A stretch of 64,000 nucleotides of DNA from Aselliscus stoliczkanus (taxonomy: Eukaryota > Chordata > Mammalia > Chiroptera > Hipposideridae). Below the pieces are notes generated by a model, which did not search any database, was not told the DNA's origin, and saw only the letters and a program-made list of their open reading frames with translations. Made by a program: the position numbers and the translations under genes. Position 1 is the first letter of the stretch; the number at the start of each line of letters is the position of its first letter. The stretch is taken from positions 79,860,187-79,924,186 of the forward strand of contig CM066732.1 in the NCBI GenBank assembly GCA_033961575.1, in the 5' to 3' direction. Positions 23,645-32,799 of this stretch are shown piece by piece.

Positions 23645-23683
23645 TGTGCTATGGATCTCTACCCCCTGGAGATCCATAGCACA
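23645..23683. repeat. Perfect inverted repeat (15-bp arms, 9-nt loop)
   Basis: Left arm tgtgctatggatctc at 23645-23659 and its exact reverse complement at 23669-23683, separated by taccccctg. It is not part of any repeat family I know, nor a bacterial-type terminator context. Confidence 0.9.
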
Positions 23684-23839
23684 TTTTTAGTTTGTCCCTG
23701 GCTTAACAGTTACCTGGGTGGGTTTAGAGAGTGAAAGGCTGAGCAAAGTTGTAAGGGGGAACGTTTGTTTTCCTTATGTCACATTTCCCTCAATGTGGAG
23801 GGACGTCTATTAGTGCAACACTCTTGGCTTCTCTTCTTT

Positions 23840-24060
23840 CACTTTAGCCCCGGTGCAGATGCGCTGAATTCAGCTTGGTGATTGGACGGAGGAACGCGCA
23901 GTCCAAGCTCCGCCCCTTCCTCCCGCCCTTTTCTCCTGAGCCACCTCCAGGCAGCCGCTCCCGAAGCTCCCTCTGAGGCACGTTCCTCTGTGCTCTCAGG
24001 ATGGCAGTGGTGGATTCCCACCTGGAAAACCTCATGATACTTGGCACCTCCTGGCTTCCT
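23840..24060 (-). promoter_or_regulatory. CpG-rich, promoter-like island
   Basis: The densest CpG cluster in the window: roughly ten CpGs within 150 bp, in an otherwise CpG-poor background. On the minus strand it carries gggcggg and ggggcgg Sp1-type GC boxes near 23908-23930 and a CCAAT box (gtccaatcacc) near 23878-23888. A minus-strand frame (23839-24075) runs through it but matches no family I know. It could be a promoter, a dead CpG island, or part of a retrocopy's GC-rich 5' end. No transcript evidence exists here. Confidence 0.35.
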
Positions 24061-24299
24061 CTTAGGCTTAATCATGGTTATCTCGTCTACTTCTCAGCTG
24101 TCTCTTCAGTGGTTTGGAACTCAGGATAGGAGAATAAGGTTACAATGTATGAGCCTCATTACTTCAGAAGATCCTCTTTTCTCTTAGGGAAGAAAAAAAA
24201 GGGGCAGGAATAGAAAACTCCATCCTACTACCCAAATCAAAGTTTTCTTTGAACCTTTTGCTCCTGGATCCCTCATGCACAGGTGCTCCCGGATTTCTC

Positions 24300-24312
24300 G
24301 GGGGGGGGGGGG
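24300..24312 (+). repeat. G13 homopolymer
   Basis: Thirteen consecutive G. Such runs are also common sites of assembly error. Confidence 0.9.
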
Positions 24313-24438
24313 TGTGGTCAATTATGACCCCCTAGCACAGCTGGCCACTGGGGATGTGTTTATTCTGACGGAGGGTGGAAATTCTCCTTTTCAATGAGCT
24401 GAGGTGAGATTAGCCTTTTTTTCCAAAGCAACTTTTAC

Positions 24439-24492
24439 TAAGTAGATTAAAATCGATTCCTTAGACCTATAAGTAGATTAAAATCGATTCCT
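24439..24492. repeat. Two-copy perfect tandem duplication, 31-bp period
   Basis: Two identical 23-bp units (24439-24461 and 24470-24492), each ending aaaatcgattcct, are separated by 8 bp. A recent local duplication, since there are no mismatches. Confidence 0.92.
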
Positions 24493-24499
24493 GGCCCTA

Positions 24500-26687
24500 A
24501 TAAGAAACTGATGCTTAGGTAAAGTTTAATTTGGATGTCACTTCACCCCTTTCCTTGTAAGGAAGTGGATTCTACAGAAAACAACTCAAACTTCCAGTCC
24601 TTTAGATTTGGATTAGTACTGTTTCTTGGTCTGGTGGAGTTTAAATCCTTATACAACTTGTGTCCCTGTCTGCTATACATGTGGTAAGTAGTTAAGGCGA
24701 CATGTACAGTAATTTATTCAAGGGCAATGGTTTTCAGTATCCTGTCAGTACAGGCATGATTCTCACCAAAGGTGAAGATTCTCCCCTGGCCCTAGGCTGT
24801 CCTCCCTTCATAAATAGGCTGCACGTGTCTCCCTAGGGCCCTGCCCCTGAGCTGTTTTGAATAGCTAGCTACTTCATTTCTCATCTCTTGCTTCCCTATT
24901 TAAATCAAACCAGGCCAGATCACATCTTTAGGATAATAAGCAAATACCCAATTATGTCCTCCATGGCAGAGATTCTGCTGTTTACAAGATGGAGGAAGTG
25001 CTTTGGCTCTGATCTGTTCCCTCTGGGAATTCTCATTTCCTAGAGGAATGGAAAAGCACCTCCCTAAAGGAGTTACTTTAGAGCTTTTCTGCCTCGCCAC
25101 CTAGTGCTTCTTTCATCATACCATATTGCCTAGTAAAATCTGAGAATCCCTCCTTGTATATTTCCATTGCTGAGTCACATGCACGGAGGTGTTCAATGAG
25201 GTAGATCCTGTTAATACACTGGTGTCATGATATAAGCCAACACTGCCTTTGAGATGTCCCCAACAGTTGGGTAAATAAACTCAGCTACACAAAGAATAGT
25301 TTTAGGAGGCCTCACCTGTATCTTCTTTGCCATTAGCAGCTGATGACTTTGGGCAGTTACTAAACAAATTTGACTTTCAGTTTCCCCTATATGTTAAGAA
25401 AATATCTACTTGAATATGTGATATTAAGTAATATCATAGTAAAAGTGATTGAAAAGTTAAAAGGATTTTAGGAATATTAGGCATCTGAGCTGTAGTGTAA
25501 CCATAGCCATGCAGGACCAAGACTCTTGGTGATGGGTGTTTGGTGAATGTGCTTTTTGTGAGTCCCCACACTGAATTGAATATAGCACTGGGCAGAAAGC
25601 AGATGCTCTGAAATAACTCTTGGTATGATTATCACATTGCAGGCAGCTAAAGGATCCAGCTTTCCACAGGACCCAGTCAATATATCTTTCTAGACATTAA
25701 GGAGTGGCCTTCAGATAAATCGTTTTTGTTAATGTTGATAGTGAATAAAACAGTGAAAACTATGTGTTTATTTTGCTCCATCTTTCATTCTGCACAGCTG
25801 GATACTGCTGTGACTCCCCTTTCTTGCATGGAAGAGACCCAAAGTTCATTATAGGTCTTTCCCTAGACCTATATTTCTCAAATTTGTTCAAATTCTGATT
25901 CTGTAGGTTGAGGTTGGGGGCCCAAGTTACTGCATTTCTAACAAGACTCCCCATGGTGCTGACATTGGTGGTCTGCAGACTTCATTTTGAGTGGCAAGGC
26001 AAGACTATCAGAGAAGACAGGGAAGTTAGCTGTCTTTCTAAGAAGGACCTTAATGGAGAAAGAAAAAGGGAGTACTACCCTTGCAATCAAAACATACTAA
26101 AATTGATGAAGATTACATTCAGGAAAAACAGTGCTGTGTTTTATAGCTGAACATCTATAGTTTGAGGAATATTATGTCTATCTAAAAAAACCATGAAATT
26201 GATGGAAAAATAGATATTCCCTGATCAGATTTGAAGAACTCTTTGTAACTCTTAGCAGCTGGAAAGAGTTGAACAAGTATGATGTGCACATTTTCTTGTC
26301 CATTGAGATCAATTAGTTGGTAAATCAGAAGAGGTGCCTCTCAATATCATTGTCATTGTTATAGTCAGTGTCTTCAACATGAAAACATCTCTTGGAAGCA
26401 CGTCATTAATGATTGATTCTGTTATAGATCCTGTCCAAATCCTACACTTAGTTTGTGTCAGATAGACCACATTGTGACACCAACCCTGTCTGAGTAGGTA
26501 ATAATATTTAATTCATTATGGACAACTTCTATCTTGTATGCACACAGCTAGTACAAGATTCAAGAATTAAATAAAGCATTTACTTATAAAAGTATTTATC
26601 TCCTCTATGATAGTAGGTAGGAGGAAGCCAATAGAATCAAAGCACCCATTCCCTTTAGCATTTTCATTATTTTTCTTTATTTTTCAG
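24500..26687. other. Non-coding DNA, unclassified
   Basis: I recognise no repeat family. The short frames are without signature. Confidence 0.45.
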
Positions 26688-26733
26688 GGTCATAATCAAT
26701 GATGAATCTGATGTGATGACAATCAATAACAAG
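26688..26733 (+). other. Candidate 46-nt exon (splice sites only)
   Basis: A strong acceptor, with the pyrimidine-rich tract ttcattatttttctttatttttcag ending at 26687, precedes a 46-nt segment. The segment is open in only one of three frames (reads about VIINDESDVMTINK) and is followed by a donor AAG|GTAAAA at 26734. I do not recognise the peptide, and a segment this short is often open by chance. If real it would be a small cassette exon of a gene whose other exons lie outside the window. Confidence 0.15.
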
Positions 26734-26791
26734 GTAAAATAAAGTGCCCCCAATATTAAGCTCTCCCCCTTTTTGTAATGAAAATGATTGC

Positions 26792-27254
26792 AGGGCCGGC
26801 CGAGTGGTGCATTGGTTAAGCGCTGGTTTTGGGATGCCAGCGGCCCCGGTTCGGATCCCACATGAGGGCCAGTGACAATGCCCTCTACAGCTAACAACAG
26901 CTCCACCTGGAGCTGGGCTGTGCGAGCCCCGGTGATGGTGTGGGCTGCAGCCCCTGCTGCAGTGGGCTGCCATAGGCTACAGTGAGTGGCCCGCAGCCAG
27001 CGTGAGCGGCTGGCAGCCAAGCATGAGCTGCCAACAGCTGCGATGAGCGACATCCAGAGGCCGGCGACCGATCTGCCTCATCCGGGAAGAGCGCGATGAC
27101 GATACCAACAGTGAAGCGACATCCTCCACAACTAAACTGAAGAACAAGAAGACAGCAGCTTGTCTGTTCCCCTTCCCTGATTCCCCAACGCTGTTCCCCT
27201 CCACCAATTCCCCAATAAAATCTTTAAAAAAAAAAAAAAAAAAGAAAAAAAAAA
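26792..27254 (+). mobile_element. Long tRNA-derived SINE, full length with TSD
   Basis: Head GGGCCGGCCGAGTGGTGC; tRNA-like part with box-B-like ggttcggatcc near 26848; agtgacaatgccctc junction near 26870; GC-rich body (agctccacctggagctgggc near 26899, gaggccggcgaccgatctgc near 27057); tail with cctccacaactaaactgaag near 27121, two tgttcccc blocks and ccaataaaatcttt before poly(A). The target duplication gaaaatgattgc lies at 26780-26791 and 27255-27266. Retained CpGs suggest a fairly young copy. Confidence 0.93.
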
Positions 27255-27586
27255 GAAAATGATTGCTTGCAATAGGATATCATTAAATTTGGTCATTTGA
27301 AGTTGGGTGAATTTGAATGAATGTAAAATGTGAATTATGGTATATTTTTAAAATGTATTACTTTCAAATGTCCTCAATAACTGGAATGAAGCTGAAAGAG
27401 AACATTTTAGTGAATAGACAAGAATACAAGTAATTATTTGATATTTTAAGTAGTTTCTTCTAAAATGTTTGAAGATGTCAGAAAATTATTCTTCAAAATT
27501 TTTATTGTTTCTTACTCCATTACCAACTATGTAAACATTTTGTTTAAAAATAAATTGAACCAACTTAAAAATAAAATCCTAGTCCT

Positions 27587-27730
27587 AGGAGTCGGCCAAG
27601 TGGCTCAGTTGGTTAAGAGCTCACTCAAGAGTGCGAGCTGAGCTCTGAGCAACGGTGGTTTGATGCCAGCCTGAACTGAGTTGCCCATGAGCTGCCAACA
27701 GGTGGCAGGATGGCTCAGCTAAAAAAAAAA
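27587..27730 (+). mobile_element. Variant SINE of the second family, internally short, with TSD
   Basis: The head agtcggccaagtggctcagt, with a ctctgagcaacggtggtttg core, ends at ggcaggatggctcagct plus A14. The perfect target duplication aaaatcctagtcct lies at 27573-27586 and 27731-27744, so this short form was itself retrotransposed. It is related to the much longer reverse-strand copy at 61003-61411 and lacks that copy's right part and tail. Confidence 0.88.
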
Positions 27731-27744
27731 AAAATCCTAGTCCT

Positions 27745-28149
27745 TCTATATATAGCCTAATGGTGGACCTGGAAATAATGAAGTTTTACTGACATTACAG
27801 TGTCCTTTTCTTTTGGCACTAGTTCTTTCATGCACAAGTCCCAAGATCATATGCTTTGGTTATTTTTTGACCCAATCAAGAGACCATTTTTAGGTGGCAT
27901 AAGAATATGCATAGTTCACTTTCCTTCCATTTAATGTGAGTTTCCATTGCTTTCCTAGTTTTCCAGTGTTGTTTGGAAGCAGGCGATGGTATCCTCCCAG
28001 ATGCTTGCTTTCTGAGATTCTTGTCTATAGGTGGAGCCGCCTATCTGGTCTTTGATGAAAGGTCTTTTCACTGATGATTCCATTTTCACATTTTTAAAAT
28101 AATCTCCCAATTAACTGCTTCAATATGTTTATGAAATTTCTAACCTGAT
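27745..28149. other. Non-coding DNA, unclassified
   Basis: I recognise no repeat or exon. Confidence 0.5.
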
Positions 28150-28440
28150 AATACCAACAGGGGTAACATTTGGTAGAGATATTTTGATGTGCGCAGAGCT
28201 GGTAGTGGTAATACAGCAATAATTGCCGGCTCATTTACGGACTATTTAGGTCGTGCAGTGAGCCAGATGAGAACAGCTAATGAGCACAGCTTCTTGCTGT
28301 AATTAGTCGAACAGTGGTGGCTCACAGATGATTTACAGTTTGCAAAAAAATCTGTGTATTTACTGAAGTGCTTATGTATTCTGTAAAGTTGTGACAAAGT
28401 AACAACTTGGGGATGTTGTGCTTTCTGCTCCCACATTTTC
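28150..28440. promoter_or_regulatory. Candidate conserved non-coding element
   Basis: A repeat-free block with unusually many retained CpGs for its AT content (gccggctc, tacggac, ggtcgtgc, gtcgaac between 28220 and 28312). It carries homeodomain- and forkhead-like words (gctgtaattag near 28295; agctaatgagc near 28275). This look is typical of developmental enhancers, but the assignment is inference. Confidence 0.3.
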
Positions 28441-29407
28441 TTCAGAGAGATTAAACAATAATGCTATCAGCACCCACAGCTTTGGTGGCAGTAGGAGGGT
28501 GCATGGGGCGGGGAATGGCACAAGTGATAGGCAGCTTCAGGTTTTCTCTGCCTGTTTCTCACTCAGTATTTCTTTCACATCCCCAGTTTCTTTCACATGC
28601 CTCTTTAACAATGTGGTAGGTATAACGAAGCATCTCCACAGCTTTTCTGTCATGCCTGTCATCAAGTGAGATTGTTGGAACTTTTCTTGTGGCTCTCCCT
28701 TTGCTAGTCAGATTTTTAAAGCCCCAAGCAGCTGGAATAAATAATCTCAAATAGCTGCAGAATATAGTGGTCTGTCTTTAAAAGGTTAATTCTCCATTTC
28801 TGGAGAGAGCTGAAGCCAGAAAGCTATACCATAGCAAACAGAAAGTGGACCAATTATTGCAGAAAACATTCTGTTAAAAAAAAAATGGTCTGAGGCTGCT
28901 CTTGGTTTTGGGATTATGCCAGAGACATGACTGTAAATTCTTGTGAATGGTTAGCTCTCAAGGAAAGACAGTTTTGCCACTTGTCTTGAAATTTTTTTTC
29001 TATAGATAAAAAATAGAAGTGTTAGATTTTTTCCTTTATATGTTTTTCTTAATTTCTCTTCTTGCAATCAGGCTAATTTCTTTTTATTCTAATCTTGGTA
29101 CAAGTAACTTGTTAATGTCTCAGGTCATACTGAAATGTTGCCACACTGCTTGCAAACCACACTGTCTGATCATTGTGGCAGCCAGAACTGGCTGTCTTGT
29201 AGAGAAATCCCTTTGAAAGCAGAAATGTGTTTTCTTTTGGAGTCATTCTGATGGGTATTCCAGAAATAAAGAGAGGAAGTAAAGAGGGAAGGAAGAAAGG
29301 AACCCTGATCTATTGAAGCATTTTGTTAATCAGAGGAGGCAATTAGAAGGGATGAAAATCTCTTGTGCTATCCTTGAAAATTTTTTTTATATTGTCAGTC
29401 TTGTTTT
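28441..29407. other. Non-coding DNA, unclassified
   Basis: No recognised repeat. The frames at 28418-28750 and 29019-29216 have no family signature. Confidence 0.45.
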
Positions 29408-29640
29408 TTTAATTAAGTAATTTTTTATTAGTTTCAGATGTGCAAAACAATGTACTAGACATTTACACCCCTCACAAAGTGATAACTGCCCTCCCCTAAT
29501 CTCCTACCCCTCTGACATCGTATATAGCTGTTACAATTCCACTGACTCTATTTCCTATCCTGTACTCCATATCCTGTGACTATATGTATATATATTAAAT
29601 TGTAGTTGACATTTAATATTATTCAGCTTCAGCTTCAAGT
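29408..29640 (-). mobile_element. LINE-1 3' UTR fragment, reverse strand
   Basis: ttattagtttcagatgtgca near 29427, acatttacacccctcacaaa near 29459 and gctgttacaattccactgac near 29528 match the 3' UTR seen in plus orientation at 62800-63110. A severely 5'-truncated insertion of the same L1 lineage. Confidence 0.75.
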
Positions 29641-31478
29641 GTGCTGAGTAAAATTTTTTTTAAGGTGAATGTTTTACTTGCAACAAAAATCTTGCTAAAG
29701 GATACAGGTCCAAAAAGTTGCTTGTCATTCCTTTTGTTCATAAATCTAGAACAGCTCCATACAAATGACAGCCCACACCATCTCCTGGTGATGAACAGAG
29801 ATGATATAGTTTGTCCTGACTTAGATTTGTTTTGGAGTGAGAAGTGTATGAGCACAGGGGTTATGAATTTGTTTGAAGCGGGTAAATACTATTTAAAAGG
29901 ACGCACATGGAAACCAGAAAGTACCTGAGGAGGTAATAATAAACATTTATTGTCAAAACTGGGCCTACCTAATTAGAAGTACTTCAGAATGATGACTGCT
30001 AGGCCTCTGCTTCTCCGGTATGACTAAGTGGGACTTTGCTACTAACACACAAACCAACAAAGTTCATTGTATTCTTAGTGTTCTTCTACTCTTAACATAG
30101 TTTCATTGTCCTGATGTCCTCTGTATCAGGTTGTTTGCATTCATTTGCTTGTATTTATTTCTATTAGTGAATCAACAATGAAAAAAAATCTCTCCTCACA
30201 CCATACTCTGCTAGAGTGTAGAGACTATGGTCTTTTAAATAAGTATTAACTGATAACCAATTCAGGGCCAGTTCATTCTGGAAGCTTTTAAGACATAGAA
30301 TGATATAAGTGTACTCAAAAAAGGCAAAAGTTATATTAACATTTGCTGTTGATAAGAAACTTTCAAATGCTCCTTGTAATGAAGTGTACTTGTTTTGATG
30401 GCCTAATGGCATCTACCTATTTACTTATTTACAAAGGCAAACTTCTGTCCCTGCCCCCACTGCCCCATCCCCAGAAAAAAGAAAGTAATAGTGCATTGAG
30501 ATTAAGAGACATCTGGACCAGCTTCTTAACAGAAACATGGCACTGCAAGCAGTGCTCTAAACCCCAAGTAATGGAAATGATATATTCCGAGAAATTGCTT
30601 CATCTGTAAAATGCAGACAATACTAGCTATTGTGAGAAATTAGGGAAGACTGAGCACCTAGCAAAGTGCTTAGTATATAGTACATACTCAATAAAAAGTA
30701 GCCATTATTTTTTATTACTAATAATTATTATAATGGATGTAACTTGCTAGGAAAAATAGTCACACTCAAAAAGTTGCTGTAGTGTACTTTTATGACAATG
30801 ATTTCATTTAAGAATTATTAAATGTTCTTTGAAATAGGTCTTGAGCAAAATGCATGTGGACACAGAATGTACATTTAGAAAGACATGTTTATATATGACC
30901 TCTGTGTAAAGTAAGGAGAAATGTGATTCACAGCTGAGAGATCTACAAGTTAAAACAATAATGGTGGAAATGTCAAAGCAAATTTTCTACTACACTAACC
31001 TCTCAGTACTATTTTTCCTTCACTTTTGTTAGTCTTTTTTGACATTTTACTTAGAAGTGTTAAACTTAACACTATTCTTGTAAAAGAAAAGTATACAGTA
31101 GCTAACTTTCAACTGTTTATCAACAACCATATATGCTTGTTACTTAGGCTTCTTTTACTGCATATTTCCCTATTTATTTGCATTGTTATCTGGAAAACAT
31201 AGTATCAAAATTCTTTTCCAGTTAATAATTATTGAACAGGTCTGGCAAAAAAATAATTGCCAGGAGAGAGAATTTTTCCTTTTAATCATGATAATTATTA
31301 AACACAATCTTCAAAGCAGTTACTTCCCAAAATTCAACTTCATATGTGAGCATCTTGGACCAAATTCCCTTGGACATTCTCAATTGTGTAAGAAAAAATT
31401 ATTTTTCTCTGCATGAGTCTTCTAGGAGTCTGAGAGGCCACTGTGTAATCATCTCAAGTACAGCCTCTTGAGGCAATG

Positions 31479-31479
<1 letters not shown>
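29641..31479. other. Non-coding DNA with a MIR trace
   Basis: A plus-strand MIR-like stretch lies near 30585-30715 (cttcatctgtaaaatgcaga and tgcttagtatatagtacata). The rest is AT-rich and unclassified. Confidence 0.4.

Positions 31480-31509
<30 letters not shown>
31480..31509. repeat. (CA)15 microsatellite
   Basis: Pure CA dinucleotides. Confidence 0.97.
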
Positions 31510-31513
<4 letters not shown>

Positions 31514-32176
31514 AAACCCACAGTAAACACGCTTATAAGGCCTTAGAAAATTAACTAAAATTGTAGGATATGAGACTGCAACAAGTTCATTAAAAATGAA
31601 AAAGTTTTGTATCTTCATATTTCTTTTTATTTTAAGGGGGTAATTTTAAAATGCTTGTCAGCAACCATAGAATAGTCAAATTTATATGAGAGATAAAAAA
31701 ATAGTGGCAATAAAATGTATGAAAAATACTTATGTTCAATTAACAAATAAATTTTAAAAAGTGAGGTATCATTTTGTATTTAGAAGATTGGCAAAAAAAT
31801 TAGAGAAGATGAATATGAATTGATATAAGTATGTAGAAATGAATACTTTCATACTTATCTTTGCCACTTCCTTAAAACATATTGATATATAATAAACTGC
31901 TTATATTTAAAAATATACACTTTGATGAGTTTTAACATACCCGCCATACCTGTGAAGCCATTGTCATATTAAAATAATGAACATATCCACCACCCTGAAG
32001 AGGCTCCTTGTGCCCCTTTATAACTGATTCATCTCTCCTTCTCTCCAGTCTTCGGTTAGTGATCTGCTTTGTCACTATAAATTATGTAACATTTAGTGAA
32101 GTTTTATATATAGATAACCATAGAGTATATTGTTACTTATTGTTAGTAACAGTTATTGTTAGGCAGCATATTTTTT

Positions 32177-32276
32177 TTTTTTGAGGGCAGTGTCACTGGA
32201 CCTCATATGTGGGACCCGAACCGGGGCCGCTGGCCTCCCAAGCCAGCACTCAACCACTGCGTCACTCGGCCAGCCC
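32177..32276 (-). mobile_element. Short tRNA-derived SINE inside the L1, reverse strand
   Basis: Head GGGCTGGCCGAGTGACGCAG at the right edge. The perfect 16-bp target duplication aggcagcatatttttt lies at 32161-32176 and 32277-32292. The left T run is the tail. Nested in reverse-strand L1 3' UTR, so younger than it. Confidence 0.95.
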
Positions 32277-32718
32277 AGGCAGCATATTTTTTAAATATTA
32301 TCCATGTTGTGTGTATCAATAGTTTTTTTTGTTTGTTTGTTTTGTTTATACTGCCAAGTAGTATTACATTGTTTGGCTATACCACAATTTGTTTTCCATT
32401 TGGTGATGGACATTCGAGGGTTTTTTTGTTTTGATTTGTTTTGTACAGTGAGCTATCTAAAGCTGTTCTGAATATTAGTGTACAAATATTTATATAGACA
32501 TACGTTTTTATTTCTTGGGTAAATGAATTGGAGTGGAGTGGATAGGTCATATTGTAGGTAAATGTTTAACTTTTTAAGACACTGCCAAACTCTTTTCCAA
32601 AGTGAAACTCTTTTCAGCAGTTTATGAGAGTTTCAGTTGGTTCACATCCATGCTAATCCTTGGTATGATCGTTTTGGGGTTTTGTTTATTATTATTTTTA
32701 ATTTTAGCTATTATAATA

Positions 32719-32799
32719 TTGGGTTGTCAGAAAAGTCATGACGCATTTTTGCGATGAAAAACATAGAAAAAATATGTCATGACTTTTCCGACAACCCAG
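32719..32799 (-). mobile_element. 81-bp mariner-like MITE, copy 3
   Basis: The same element as at 5752 and 21702 but reversed: the asymmetric centre reads gcgatgaaaaacatagaaaa. Ends ttgggttgtcagaaaagtc and gacttttccgacaacccag; TA flanks at 32717-32718 and 32800-32801. Inserted into the reverse L1. Confidence 0.9.

Noticed and set aside
24439..24492. Possible CRISPR-like repeat pair
   Set aside because: Only two units with an 8-bp spacer in a mammalian genome; a simple tandem duplication.
26792..26870. Genuine tRNA gene
   Set aside because: The tRNA-like head with a box-B motif belongs to a retrotransposed SINE with tail and target duplications and does not fold into a full cloverleaf that I can see.
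26667..27053. 128-aa minus-strand frame
   Set aside because: It reads through the antisense of the long SINE; the similar frame at 14375-14734 lies in the other long SINE copy, so it is repeat-derived.
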